From the NCBI GenBank assembly GCA_017302435.1, contig JAFLDL010000049.1, forward strand, positions 1 through 33,511: a stretch of DNA of 33,511 nucleotides, read 5' to 3'. Origin of the DNA: Candidatus Accumulibacter necessarius. Its GTDB lineage: Bacteria; Pseudomonadota; Gammaproteobacteria; Burkholderiales; Rhodocyclaceae. Under the pieces are notes generated by a model that worked only from the letters and a program-made list of their open reading frames with translations, made no database searches and had not been told where the DNA came from. Position numbers and translations under genes: made by a program. Positions 1 to 8,659 of the stretch are shown in pieces. The number at the start of each line of letters is the position of its first letter. Within the stretch, counting starts at the first letter, position 1.

Positions 1-1086
1 CAGCGTGCCGGCGCCGAAGCTCAGACCGCCTGCCGCGAGGTCGGCGGCGAGGCCCGACAGGGCGCCCGACAGCACACCGCCGAGTGCCGCGGCCTTGCCC
101 TGGTGCATCGGTCCCTGCGTTCGCACGTGCTCGATCAGCCGCTCGCGCACCTCATCGGCGGCGTGGCCAGAGAGGCCGTGGATGGTAATCAGGCGCTCGG
201 TGCTCTCGCGCAGGCCGGCGTCTAGGCGGCTGGCGAGCGCGCGCGCCGCCCGCTGCTGGTCGTCGTTTTCCTGCTGGCCGGCGACCAGCGAGCGCAAGGC
301 ATCGCGCAGCGTGTCCCGGAAGCGCGGGTTGGCAAGCCTTTCGACGTCACAGGCAGCGGCGGCAATCGGTGCGGCCAGCGCCGTCATGGCCTGGTCGAAC
401 TGCAGGTCGCGCCGCGTCTGCCAGGCCCCGACCAGCCGTTGGTAGGCGTCGCGCTTATCGGCGGCGACGACCGGGGAGAGGGCCCGCAGCAGCACGATCT
501 CCTGCACCCAGCAGCGCGCGAAGGCGTCAAGTGCCAGCACCTGGTGGACCAGAGGGTGGGCGCGCAGCGCCTCACGCCAGCGCGCCTCATCGGCTTCCTC
601 GGCAGCGTGCGGGCGAGGCCTTCCCGTCTGGTTGAGCAGCACGACGACGGGCCGGCCGATCCACGCCAGCACTTCGAGCTCGGGGGCGAGATAACCGGCG
701 TCGGCCGGGGCTTCGGATGCGTTGACCAGGTAGAGGACGACGTCGGCATCGTCGCGGACGTTGCGTACGGCCTGTTGCGAAAGATAGAAGGGCTGGTTGC
801 GGAAGCGGTCCCAGACCTGCGAGAGGAACCAGCCAATCGGGTTGCCCTGCTGCCGGAGTCGCCGCGCAAGCCGCACGCTGTCACCGAAGCCGGGGGTGTC
901 CCAGAGCACCAGCGCGTCGCCTTGGGGAGTCTCGATCAGCGGATACGGGGTCGCCTCGGTCGTGACGTGCGGCGCATCGCGCACCTCGCCAACGTCGCGC
1001 CCGAGCAGCGTGCGAGCGAGCGTCGTCTTGCCGGCGTTGGTGTGCGAGATCAGCGACAGCGCAATCGCACCAGCGGCGCCGCTCAT
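1..1086 (-). CDS. DUF3482-type GTPase, 3' end outside window
   Basis: The reverse strand reads open from an ATG at 1086 to the window edge (362 codons), so the C-terminus is missing. The N-terminus carries a Ras-like GTPase core: a P-loop SHTNAGKTTL at about residues 14-23, a G3 motif DTPGFGDS and a G4-like NQTG. The later part is helical and ends in a Gly/Ala-rich segment, as in DUF3482 proteins. Its ATG overlaps the stop of the upstream DUF2868 gene in an ATGA (1083-1086), which indicates translational coupling. DUF2868 and DUF3482 genes are a recurrent pair in betaproteobacteria; the cellular role is not known to me. The GTPase call is firm; the DUF3482 call rests on pairing and recognised sequence. 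Confidence 0.85.
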   Translation of the reverse strand, partial: MSGAAGAIALSLISHTNAGKTTLARTLLGRDVGEVRDAPHVTTEATPYPLIETPQGDALVLWDTPGFGDSVRLARRLRQQGNPIGWFLSQVWDRFRNQPFYLSQQAVRNVRDDADVVLYLVNASEAPADAGYLAPELEVLAWIGRPVVVLLNQTGRPRPHAAEEADEARWREALRAHPLVHQVLALDAFARCWVQEIVLLRALSPVVAADKRDAYQRLVGAWQTRRDLQFDQAMTALAAPIAAAACDVERLANPRFRDTLRDALRSLVAGQQENDDQQRAARALASRLDAGLRESTERLITIHGLSGHAADEVRERLIEHVRTQGPMHQGKAAALGGVLSGALSGLAADLAAGGLSFGAGTL

Positions 1087-2630
1087 CGGGTCGCCTCGGC
1101 AAGCGCGGCTTCGATTGCCGCCTCGGCATCGGCCAGCGGCGCAGCGGCGGACGCGAGGTCCGCCCCCGCCGCCGCGAGATCGGCGAAGGCACAGGGAAGC
1201 TGCTGTTGGCCGCACAGTTCGCGCCAGGCGCGGCGCCGTTCCCCGGTGCGTGCCGCGTCGCTGCCCCAGCGGGCGTTGAAGGCGCTCTCGTCCACCAGCG
1301 CAAGCAGCGCGCCGGCTGGGTGGAAGCGGGCAGCAGCGCTGAGGAAAGCGCCGTGCGCTTCGCGCTCCGGGGTTGCGGTGGCGTTGAACAGGGCGATCAC
1401 GTTCGCCGCACAAGCGCTGGCCGGGGCCGTGGGCAGCGTATCCTCGCCGCCATAGCTGACCGGCGTACTGATCGTCAGCGCCGCGCCGGCGCCAAAGGCG
1501 CGCGTGACGAGTCGCTCCAGCCCGACCGTTGCCGCCGGCGGAACCGTGTAGCTGTAGGGTACGACCCAAACGCGGGCCGGGCCGCCATCGAAGTCGCGCA
1601 GCAGCCGCTGGAAGTACGGATCTTCGAGCGCAAGCGGAAGATTCGTCGCGCGATGGCGTTCGATCAGCCAGGCGAACAGTCCCAGCAGCAGACGCGGGAC
1701 GATCACGACGAGGGACACGGTCGCCGCCATCAGGTGCAACCAGCGGGCGGCGTTCTCACCGCTGGGTGCGCGGATCGCCTCGATCTCCCCGACGGCAGGA
1801 ACGGCAATGCCGGTCAGCGCCGCTCCCGGCGACAGTGCGATGCTGAGCAACTGGTGCACGGTACGGGCATCGAGGAAGGTGCTTTGCCAGCTCGCACGAT
1901 ATTCGAACACCATGCCTCGCAGGTAGAGGCCGGCAAGCAGGCCCGTGGCCAGCAGCGCGGCCGCGAGGTGGAGAATGCGCGCGGCCCGTGCGGCGTAGAG
2001 CGGGGCGGCGATGCGCGACCAGTCGCTCGACAAGCGGGCAAGTGCAGTGCCGAGTTCGCCACCGGCGTGTGGCGTCAGCAGCCCGGCAGCCAGTCGTGTG
2101 ACCGCCTGCCGCAGCGGTCCCGATGGTGCTACCTTGCCGTAGCCAGTGGCCAGGCGGACCGCGAGCCACCCGTAAATCGCGAGATTCCATGCCAGCAATG
2201 TCAGCACCGGCGGCGTCAGCACATTGATTCCCTGACTGTTGCCGATGCGGTCGATCGCCACGCCGGCAGCGAACGCTGCGACGACGATGACGCTGCCCAG
2301 CCAGGGGCGCCAGCGAAGCGTGCGCGCGGCCCGCGGCACCGCCTTGAAGCGCTCGCCCAGGCGAGCGAGTGCCAGCCGCGCGCGTTGCGCCAGGAAAGCC
2401 TGCGGCGAGCCGCCCTGGCCCACCACTTCGGCGGCTGCGCGACTCGCCCATGCCCGTTCGGCATCGGTCCACAGCGTGTGCGTGCGGTCGGCAGTCTCGA
2501 GCGCGCGTACCGCGGTGAGGTCGAGGGCGGTGCTTTCGGCAAGACCCCTGCGGGTCGCCTGGCAGCCGGCAGCATCGAGCCGCGTCAACGCCCCTGGCGC
2601 CAAGCACGACACCTTGGGTGGTACAGGCAT
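1083..2630 (-). CDS. DUF2868-family membrane protein
   Basis: This 515-residue protein has a charged, probably cytoplasmic N-terminus of about 110 residues. Hydrophobic spans follow around residues 112-130, 140-165, 215-240, 255-275 and 300-325, and the C-terminal half is soluble. The pattern and sequence fit DUF2868, which is typically coupled to a DUF3482 GTPase, as here. The soluble C-terminal region may be the contact surface for the GTPase; this is inference. The ATG at 2630 is the first start in frame. The stop overlaps the GTPase start by 4 bases, so the two are one operon. No enzymatic motif was recognised. Confidence 0.8.
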   Translation of the reverse strand: MPVPPKVSCLAPGALTRLDAAGCQATRRGLAESTALDLTAVRALETADRTHTLWTDAERAWASRAAAEVVGQGGSPQAFLAQRARLALARLGERFKAVPRAARTLRWRPWLGSVIVVAAFAAGVAIDRIGNSQGINVLTPPVLTLLAWNLAIYGWLAVRLATGYGKVAPSGPLRQAVTRLAAGLLTPHAGGELGTALARLSSDWSRIAAPLYAARAARILHLAAALLATGLLAGLYLRGMVFEYRASWQSTFLDARTVHQLLSIALSPGAALTGIAVPAVGEIEAIRAPSGENAARWLHLMAATVSLVVIVPRLLLGLFAWLIERHRATNLPLALEDPYFQRLLRDFDGGPARVWVVPYSYTVPPAATVGLERLVTRAFGAGAALTISTPVSYGGEDTLPTAPASACAANVIALFNATATPEREAHGAFLSAAARFHPAGALLALVDESAFNARWGSDAARTGERRRAWRELCGQQQLPCAFADLAAAGADLASAAAPLADAEAAIEAALAEATR

Positions 2631-2938
2631 GGTCCCGGTTTCCGTGAGAGAACGACGGTGGCGAGCAGACGCTCAGGGTGGTCATGAGGGAAGAGGTCGA
2701 GCGGGTATTCTACCGGAACCGACGCAATGGGCGAATCATGCCGGGACTGCCCGCGAGCCAGACGAACTATTGAACATTTCCCGGGCAACATTGGCCGAGC
2801 CTGGTCACTTGCTGCTCTTCAGGGGACCCAATGCTTGCGATGACGGATCAGGGAAAACCGTCAGGCAGAGGGTGACGTCCGTCGGTTCGCTGTCGGCCTC
2901 CCTATGGTACGATTGCCGCCGGATTCTCGGGGACTGCG
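2631..2938. other. Divergent intergenic region with weak promoter candidate
   Basis: This 308-base gap separates the minus-strand DUF2868 gene from the plus-strand GAF gene. A weak sigma70-like pair facing right is visible: TTCGCT at 2886-2891 and TACGAT at 2908-2913 with a 16-base spacer. It would place a transcript start about 20 bases before the GAF start codon. No RNA gene or repeat was seen. Confidence 0.3.
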
Positions 2939-3748
2939 ATGGCCTACGCGGAAAACACACTGATCAGGCTTCAGGACTTGGCCAGTTTTCTCGAAGAGGG
3001 GGATTTTGACGACAACATGCAGCGACTGGCTGCGATGTCGGCAAGCGTTCTCAATGCGGAAAACTGTTCGCTGATGCTGCTCAGCGACGGCGAACCGGAA
3101 AGCCCGCGCCTGCGTGTCTGCGGCAGCTTCGGACCGCTCCCTGCTGCCGCCTACAACGAGTCCACTGAAAGCGGTCAGGGAATTTCGGGATGGGTGGTCG
3201 CTACCGGCCAAGCGCTTCTGATCGAGGACATTCAGCAATCCGAGTTTGCACATTGTGCGCGGCGTACCGATGATCGACACAAAAGCCTGCTTTGCTCGCC
3301 GGTCCTGATCAATGGTCGTATTGTCGGCGTTCTCAACATCAGCACGCATCGCCACGGGCGCGCCTTCAACACCGATGACCTGCGCCTGCTCGAGGTGGTT
3401 TCGCTGTTCGTCGGGAGGACGATTCAGGCGGTGCAGTTGCAGAACATCCTGAATTCGCGTTTTGCCCAGTTGGCGCTCGTCGAGGCCGCGGAGAATGACA
3501 TCGGGCGGGCCCTGGCGAGCACTCTGCCGAATCCGGACCAGGTGGCCAGGATCGTGGCGAAATCCTTTTTCAAGGAAATGAGCCGCGCTGGCTTTGGCTC
3601 CAGGCAGATCATCAACGCTGCTTCGGAAATCATCGCGCAACTGAGCAGCAGCCTTCGTCGCCACAGCCAGCGGATTGACCGGGAAAGCCCCGAGCTGCCA
3701 AGTGAAACAACCGCGCGAATTGCGGCTGTGACGAAAGCGGCCAAATGA
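2939..3748 (+). CDS. GAF-domain signalling protein
   Basis: This is a 269-residue soluble protein. Residues about 20-165 have the GAF pattern: an N-terminal helix, a LMLLSD strand, the central GQGISGWVVATGQ motif, then LLCSPVLINGRIVGVLNIS and a closing helix. GAF domains bind small ligands or mediate dimerisation. The remaining 100 residues are helical with no recognised output domain (no GGDEF, kinase or HTH). It may act as a partner or adaptor for another signalling protein, but its ligand cannot be told from the sequence. It stands alone, divergent from the DUF2868 operon and convergent with the next minus-strand gene. Confidence 0.85.
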   Translation: MAYAENTLIRLQDLASFLEEGDFDDNMQRLAAMSASVLNAENCSLMLLSDGEPESPRLRVCGSFGPLPAAAYNESTESGQGISGWVVATGQALLIEDIQQSEFAHCARRTDDRHKSLLCSPVLINGRIVGVLNISTHRHGRAFNTDDLRLLEVVSLFVGRTIQAVQLQNILNSRFAQLALVEAAENDIGRALASTLPNPDQVARIVAKSFFKEMSRAGFGSRQIINAASEIIAQLSSSLRRHSQRIDRESPELPSETTARIAAVTKAAK

Positions 3749-3881
3749 GAGCTCGCGAAGGGGGGATGACGAACTCGATCTGGCGGGATGTGACGACGAG
3801 CCTGCCCATTTCTGGCGCTGTTCGCTCAAGTAGCGATGGTGGCGAGTGCTGGCCAGGCCGCGAATCGGTCCCCCGGAAGGC

Positions 3882-4859
3882 TCATGCCGGCAACGGCGCC
3901 GCCAGGACAGGAACCCGGCCAGTGGCGAGGTAGGCCTGGCAATGTTCGATGTAGTCGCAGGTGCTCCTCGGCATCGGCGTTCGCGCACGGGCGATGTAGA
4001 AGACGAGCGCGCGGCCGTTGCGGAGCAACTGGAGGCCATCGGAAACGCGGTGCAGACGCCGCCCGGTTTGTTCCCGTAGCGGCTTCGACGCCGGTATGGG
4101 GGCGAAGTTGGCCAGCCTTTCGCCCGCCGTGACCAGTTGTGCCCAGACATCGAAGATGTTCGGGTCGGTACGCAGAGTCTCCGCCTTGATCCTGGCGGCA
4201 TTGGCAAAATGCCGCACCGGTGCCTCGATCGCGGCAAAGGCGGGAATGCCGCTGAAGTTGGCGACCATGGCGTTGGCGATGCAGTCGATGTCGCGCATGC
4301 TCTGGCCGATCTTGATGTAGCGGCTCTCGTAGAACTCCTCGATCGACACCGAAAAGGCCCGGAAGGGCTCGCCCCACAGCTCATCGATCCCTTCCTCGCC
4401 GCTGCGGTGAAGGACGACGTGGCCGAGGTCCATCGCATCGAGCAGACATTGGCCACACTCACGCATCAGCGCGTCGTCGCTGGGGACCTCGATGCCGTCC
4501 GCCTGTAGCTCGACCAGCTTCCGGAAGATGTCGGTGGCGCGGTTGAACAGGGCGCCGGCGAGCATCGCCGCCTTGACCCGCCGCCGGCCCGGGTCGGTTT
4601 CCGCCTGGTAACTCTGCCGGGCTTCTCCCAGCCGGCATCCCGGAATATTGAGCCCGTGCTCGGTGTGATTGAACAGGCGCCGGGTCAGAGCTTCGATCAG
4701 CAGCTTCTTTGCGTGCAGGGAATCGGAGGGAACCGGGTAAGTCTTGATCCAGTAACCGTCATAGAGCACACGCTCCTCATTGTCGATGATTCTGCGCGTC
4801 CCCTCAGGCGGTAGCGCTTCGCCAAACGAAGGTCGTTCGAGACGGTGGACATTGGTCAT
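3882..4859 (-). CDS. Conserved-looking protein of unknown function
   Basis: The frame is open to 4928, but the ATG at 4859 has a purine-rich GAGA about 8 bases upstream and begins the compositionally normal part, giving 325 residues. The protein is soluble, mixed in character, rich in Arg and Glu, with no signal peptide or membrane span. It is mostly helical by eye, and Cys/His residues occur without a metal-binding pattern. I do not recognise a family. Codon use matches neighbouring genes, so it is very probably a real gene. No flanking gene is close enough to suggest a role. Confidence 0.7.
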   Translation of the reverse strand: MTNVHRLERPSFGEALPPEGTRRIIDNEERVLYDGYWIKTYPVPSDSLHAKKLLIEALTRRLFNHTEHGLNIPGCRLGEARQSYQAETDPGRRRVKAAMLAGALFNRATDIFRKLVELQADGIEVPSDDALMRECGQCLLDAMDLGHVVLHRSGEEGIDELWGEPFRAFSVSIEEFYESRYIKIGQSMRDIDCIANAMVANFSGIPAFAAIEAPVRHFANAARIKAETLRTDPNIFDVWAQLVTAGERLANFAPIPASKPLREQTGRRLHRVSDGLQLLRNGRALVFYIARARTPMPRSTCDYIEHCQAYLATGRVPVLAAPLPA

Positions 4860-5353
4860 TGCTCTGATCTCAGCCAAGAAATTTCCAGTCGGAAGCAAGA
4901 ATCGTGCGCACAACTGCCGCTTCTGCAACGCATTGTTTCGTATTCAACCACAGCGTATCGGCAGTGGTTCCGGCTGTCTGTGCGCTCCATCACGGTGCTT
5001 GCAACATCTCGCCAGCGCACCGTTTTGATGCACGGGACAGCGCATGGCTATCGCCGAGCCAGAGTGAGCACGACGAGCCCCCATCACCCGCCCTTGGACG
5101 TGACCATTCACCCAGCCAGTCTGGCCGGGGGGAAAGCGGGCGGAACCGGCGGACGTGGCATTGCCGTGAGTTGGCAGCAGCCCGTCCGGCCGAATGGGCG
5201 ATTGACAGCAACTGATGGCGCTACGCATACTCAACGGTTCCTCGGGTTTGCCTTCTGTGAAAACCTCTGTCTCCGCAAAGGCCACCGTCAGGTCCGGGTC
5301 GTGATCAAACCGGTCAAGCCGCGAGCGGCGCCGTCAGGGAGCAGCCATTCGCC
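4860..5353. other. 494-base gene-free region
   Basis: This lies between two divergently transcribed genes. Short frames in it lack the codon character of neighbouring genes. Apart from a promoter candidate at 5202-5231, I see no RNA gene, repeat or mobile-element end. Confidence 0.5.
5202..5231 (+). promoter_or_regulatory. Sigma70-type promoter candidate
   Basis: A perfect TTGACA (5202-5207) is followed after 18 bases by CATACT (5226-5231), a four-of-six match to TATAAT. It would start transcription near 5238, about 115 bases before the membrane-protein gene at 5354. Confidence 0.45.
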
Positions 5354-6949
5354 ATGTCCGAATCGTTTGTGTTGCAGAAGTTTCTGCTCCTCGGCGCCTT
5401 GTTCGCGGTGACCGTGACGCTGCTGGTGACACCGGTAGTGGTAGGCGTCTTCCGGCGAAAGGTGACGGCGTCGATGAACCGCGCTGCGCACGCTGCCGAT
5501 CCCCTCGAGAGCAGCGGGGCAAGCCTGCCAACGGCCGTGCAGCAAGTGGTGCAGCCGGTACTGCCGCGCGTTCGTGCCGGCGACGCGCTGGTTGTCGCTG
5601 CGCGCGCAAGCTCCCTGGCACAGCAGGCCCACGGCAAGTTGCGGCGGATCGCGCTGGCTTACGTTGCTGGTGGTGTCGCGCAGGCGGTGGTGATCGCACT
5701 CGTCTTGCTCCTCGGCGGCGCCAGTGCCTACACCAGCCTGGCGATCGGGCTGCCCGTCGTGCTCATGCTGTCGCTGCCCGTGGTGCCGACGGTCTCGCAG
5801 GTCCTCTCGCCGCGGCCCGCAGTGCGCGCCCTGTGGGCTGTCGGCGGTCTGGTGGCGGCCTTGCTTCTGGCCGGTGCGGCGCGCGGGCTGGTCTGGAGCA
5901 TATTTCAGCTCTACATCCTGATCCCGGCTGTGATTTTCGCAATTTTCAACCTGCGCTACTGGCGCGCTGCCGCGCCGTTGATCCTGGTGCTGGCGTTCGG
6001 CGCAAGCCTCGGCTGGCTGGTCTTCCTTGAATTTGGCCGGCTCATCGTCGCCGACAGTGCAGGTATCTGGCTCTTCCGTCTGGCGGGGCTGGCTGTCGGT
6101 GTACTGCTGGCGCTGCCCGTCGCGCGGCACATCTGCGGCTGGTATGAAAGCAAGCGGAGCAGCGAACAAATGCTGTCCATCGACATCTGGTGGTTGCTGC
6201 TCACGTTGATCGAGACCACCATTCTGGTCATCACGCGCGACAGCCTCGGGCAACTGGTCGCACTGGGCGGCTTTGCCGCGTACTGGCTTGTCAGTCGTGC
6301 GCTGATCGGCGGTCGCCGCAGCGATGACCCACCAGCGGCGCGGTTGCTCCTGCTGCGCGTCTTCGGCCATGGCCGGCGCAGCGAACGGCTGCTCGATGAA
6401 CTGACGCTACGCTGGCGGCCGGTCGGTACCGTGGCGCTGATCGCCGGCCCCGACCTGGCGCTGCGCAACATCGATCCCAGCGAACTCTACGGCTTCCTGA
6501 CCGGTAGCCTGGCGCGCGAATTCGTCAAGGACGGCGCTGATCTGGCGCAGCGCCTGGCGCGGCTTGACGAGCGTCAGGATCCGGACGGTCTGTATCGCGT
6601 GACACAATTCTTCTGCCATCGAAATACCTGGCAGCGCACGCTCGATGCCCTGGTTGCTGGCTGCGATGCGATCCTGATGGATCTGCGCGGCTTTGACGAA
6701 AGCAGGCTCGGCTGCCAGTACGAGATCGGCCGCCTGGCCGAATGCCTTGGCGAGAAACCGATCGTGCTCCTGGTCGATGCCAGCACTCGCGTTGACCTGG
6801 CGGAATCGCTGTTTCTTGCCGCAGTCCCGGCCAGCCGGCGTGCCGCACTGCCGGTTAACCGCCATGTTTTCGTGCTTGAAGCCGGGCGGTCGCCAGGCGA
6901 TACAGTGGCAACGGCGACTCGCCTGTTGTTCGGCGCGCAGCCAGCCTGA
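5354..6949 (+). CDS. Polytopic membrane protein with conserved soluble C-terminal domain
   Basis: This 531-residue protein has about eight or nine hydrophobic spans: residues 9-32, 100-124, 128-147, 160-182, 185-204, 206-227, 237-259 and 277-310. A loop after the first span carries Pro- and Ala-rich sequence. From about residue 356 a soluble alpha/beta domain begins with GPDLALRN, continues with FFCHRNTWQ and DAILMDLRGFDESRLGCQYE, and ends with a strand KPIVLLVD. This Cys/His/Trp- and Asp-containing pattern looks like a conserved domain I have seen on other bacterial membrane proteins, but I cannot name it. A GGGAGC lies about 12 bases before the ATG. The gene ends 230 bases before the DUF4062-MoxR-vWA operon, in the same direction, so it may be a membrane component of that system. 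The link is inference. Confidence 0.75.
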   Translation: MSESFVLQKFLLLGALFAVTVTLLVTPVVVGVFRRKVTASMNRAAHAADPLESSGASLPTAVQQVVQPVLPRVRAGDALVVAARASSLAQQAHGKLRRIALAYVAGGVAQAVVIALVLLLGGASAYTSLAIGLPVVLMLSLPVVPTVSQVLSPRPAVRALWAVGGLVAALLLAGAARGLVWSIFQLYILIPAVIFAIFNLRYWRAAAPLILVLAFGASLGWLVFLEFGRLIVADSAGIWLFRLAGLAVGVLLALPVARHICGWYESKRSSEQMLSIDIWWLLLTLIETTILVITRDSLGQLVALGGFAAYWLVSRALIGGRRSDDPPAARLLLLRVFGHGRRSERLLDELTLRWRPVGTVALIAGPDLALRNIDPSELYGFLTGSLAREFVKDGADLAQRLARLDERQDPDGLYRVTQFFCHRNTWQRTLDALVAGCDAILMDLRGFDESRLGCQYEIGRLAECLGEKPIVLLVDASTRVDLAESLFLAAVPASRRAALPVNRHVFVLEAGRSPGDTVATATRLLFGAQPA

Positions 6950-7073
6950 AGGCGTCGTGCCTGCTGCGCGCCGGCGGGCCAGCTGCCGTCGTCACCGGGC
7001 TTGAGACGCGCACGCCTGCGCCCTGGCAGTTCACCAGTGGCATCGATTGTCCGTGTCGCAAAGTATTCCCTGA

Positions 7074-7101
7074 TTGACTGGGAACGCGACGCCCCTATAC
7101 T
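7074..7101 (+). promoter_or_regulatory. Strong sigma70-type promoter for the DUF4062-MoxR-vWA operon
   Basis: TTGACT (7074-7079) and TATACT (7096-7101) are each five-of-six matches to consensus and are separated by 16 bases. The predicted start near 7108 leaves a 5' leader of about 72 bases before the GTG at 7180. This is the best promoter seen in the window and suggests that the three genes can be transcribed independently of the membrane-protein gene upstream. Confidence 0.65.
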
Positions 7102-7179
7102 TCAGCCGGTCACCCCGAAAGGACTAGACTGAGAAATTGCACAGCCATTCGGGTTGTACGCTGAAGCGAGGTTGATGCC

Positions 7180-8640
7180 GTGCCGGTAAACAAGCGCATT
7201 CTGCGGCTGTTCCTCTCCTCTCCCGGCGATGTCGGGCGACAGCGCGAGATCGTTCGCGAGGTGGTTGACGCACTCAACGTCGATCCGCTGGTGGCCGAGC
7301 GCTGCGCGCTGGAGGTGGTTGCCTGGGATACCGAGGGCGCCGCCGTTCCCCTCAGTGGCGTGCGTCCACCGCAGGATTCGGTGAATGCCTATCTGGCATT
7401 GCCGCGCGAGTGCGACCTGACGATCGTTCTGCTGTGGGGGCGCCTAGGCACGCCGCTGCCGCCGGAAAACCGGCGGGCCGACGGTACCGTCTACGCCTCC
7501 GGGACCGTCTGGGAACTCGAGGACGCGTCCAGCGCCGGGCGGGAGGTGTGGATCTACCGTTACGCCCGCCCGCCGCAGATGGACGTCGACGATCCACAGG
7601 AGCAAGAGAAGAAGGAGCAGTATCGTCGCCTCAAGGCCTTCGTCGCCGGTTCGCGGGCGGCCGACGGATCCCTGCGCTTCGGTCTCAACGACTTTCTCCA
7701 CGACCAGCAGTTCACCGACCTCCTGCGCGAGCACCTCAAGCAATTCATCCGCAAGGCCGTGCCGGTCGACGCGCCGGAGGCCACGCCGGCCGTGAGCGCT
7801 GTGCCCGCGATGGTCGTCGCTCCGGTCAGCGCCGCTGAGCTGGCCGATCGGCTCGATCACCTGATACACCTCTGCGACCGTGAGGACGTGCGCGACCTGT
7901 TCACCGAGACGATGCGCCAGCGGGTCAAGCTTGCCCGGCCTGGCGCAGGCATTCTGTGCGTCTTGCCCGGCGGCACGCGCGAGGGGCACCGTGGTTTCCT
8001 GCAGCGGGTGCGCGAGTACGAGATGCGCAACCAGATCCCGGGCGTGACGCCCGAGCAGGTGGCGCTGGTACCGGTGGTTGGCAAGTTGTCGCTGGCGACG
8101 CCGGAGACTCTCGGGATTTCGATCCTGCGCGGCATTCGCGACGGGGTCCGGAACCCGGATCTCGATTCCTGGCGAGACCTGCAGCGCTGGATGACGGCCG
8201 AACAGCGGCGCATCTTCATCCTCGCGCTGGAGCCCACCAGCGAGGTGATCCGCGGCAAGGAGCGCCTTTTCCTGGCCAGCGCTGCCGCCTGGTTGAGCAG
8301 CTGGCTGGACAAACCGGCCCGCCACCTCTTCGTGCTTGTCGCCTGCGTGCGCTACGCGGCAGACGAGGGCAGCGCCGGTCTGGCGAGTGAGCGCCAGCGC
8401 ATCCTCGAGGAAGTGGCCGGCTTCAACCCGCCCGTCCCGGCCATCGGGCTGGCGCCGGAGATCGTCAAGTTGCCGGAATTGCCGCCGATCACCCGCGAGG
8501 ACATCGAGAACTGGCTGAACCACGAATCTGTCAGGCAGCTTTTCGGCACACGCCTCAAGGCCATCATCAACCAGCTGTTCGCCGAGCGCCCGCTGTGGAC
8601 CATGGACGACTTGCGCGACCGCCTCGCCACACCGGGCTGA
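7180..8640 (+). CDS. DUF4062 (TIR-like) protein with inactive-STAND-like module
   Basis: This 486-residue protein starts at a GTG preceded by GCGAGG with 8-base spacing. Residues 1 to about 195 fit DUF4062: strand-plus-motif LRLFLSSPGDV, a helix, a VVAWDTEG strand, a CDLTIVLLWGRLGT strand and a TVWELEDA helix. DUF4062 is a TIR/Rossmann-like domain common in conflict proteins. Residues about 215-410 contain LCDRED and then LCVLPGGTREGHRGF where a STAND P-loop would sit, without the Lys-Ser/Thr of Walker A. This resembles the inactive STAND modules of vWA-MoxR systems, which are thought to bind a partner or trigger. The stop is 19 bases before the MoxR start. Role: probable sensor or effector subunit of the operon. 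DUF4062 is fairly sure; the iSTAND call is tentative. Confidence 0.75.
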   Translation: MPVNKRILRLFLSSPGDVGRQREIVREVVDALNVDPLVAERCALEVVAWDTEGAAVPLSGVRPPQDSVNAYLALPRECDLTIVLLWGRLGTPLPPENRRADGTVYASGTVWELEDASSAGREVWIYRYARPPQMDVDDPQEQEKKEQYRRLKAFVAGSRAADGSLRFGLNDFLHDQQFTDLLREHLKQFIRKAVPVDAPEATPAVSAVPAMVVAPVSAAELADRLDHLIHLCDREDVRDLFTETMRQRVKLARPGAGILCVLPGGTREGHRGFLQRVREYEMRNQIPGVTPEQVALVPVVGKLSLATPETLGISILRGIRDGVRNPDLDSWRDLQRWMTAEQRRIFILALEPTSEVIRGKERLFLASAAAWLSSWLDKPARHLFVLVACVRYAADEGSAGLASERQRILEEVAGFNPPVPAIGLAPEIVKLPELPPITREDIENWLNHESVRQLFGTRLKAIINQLFAERPLWTMDDLRDRLATPG

Positions 8641-8659
8641 CCCGGACCCAGGAGCCCCC

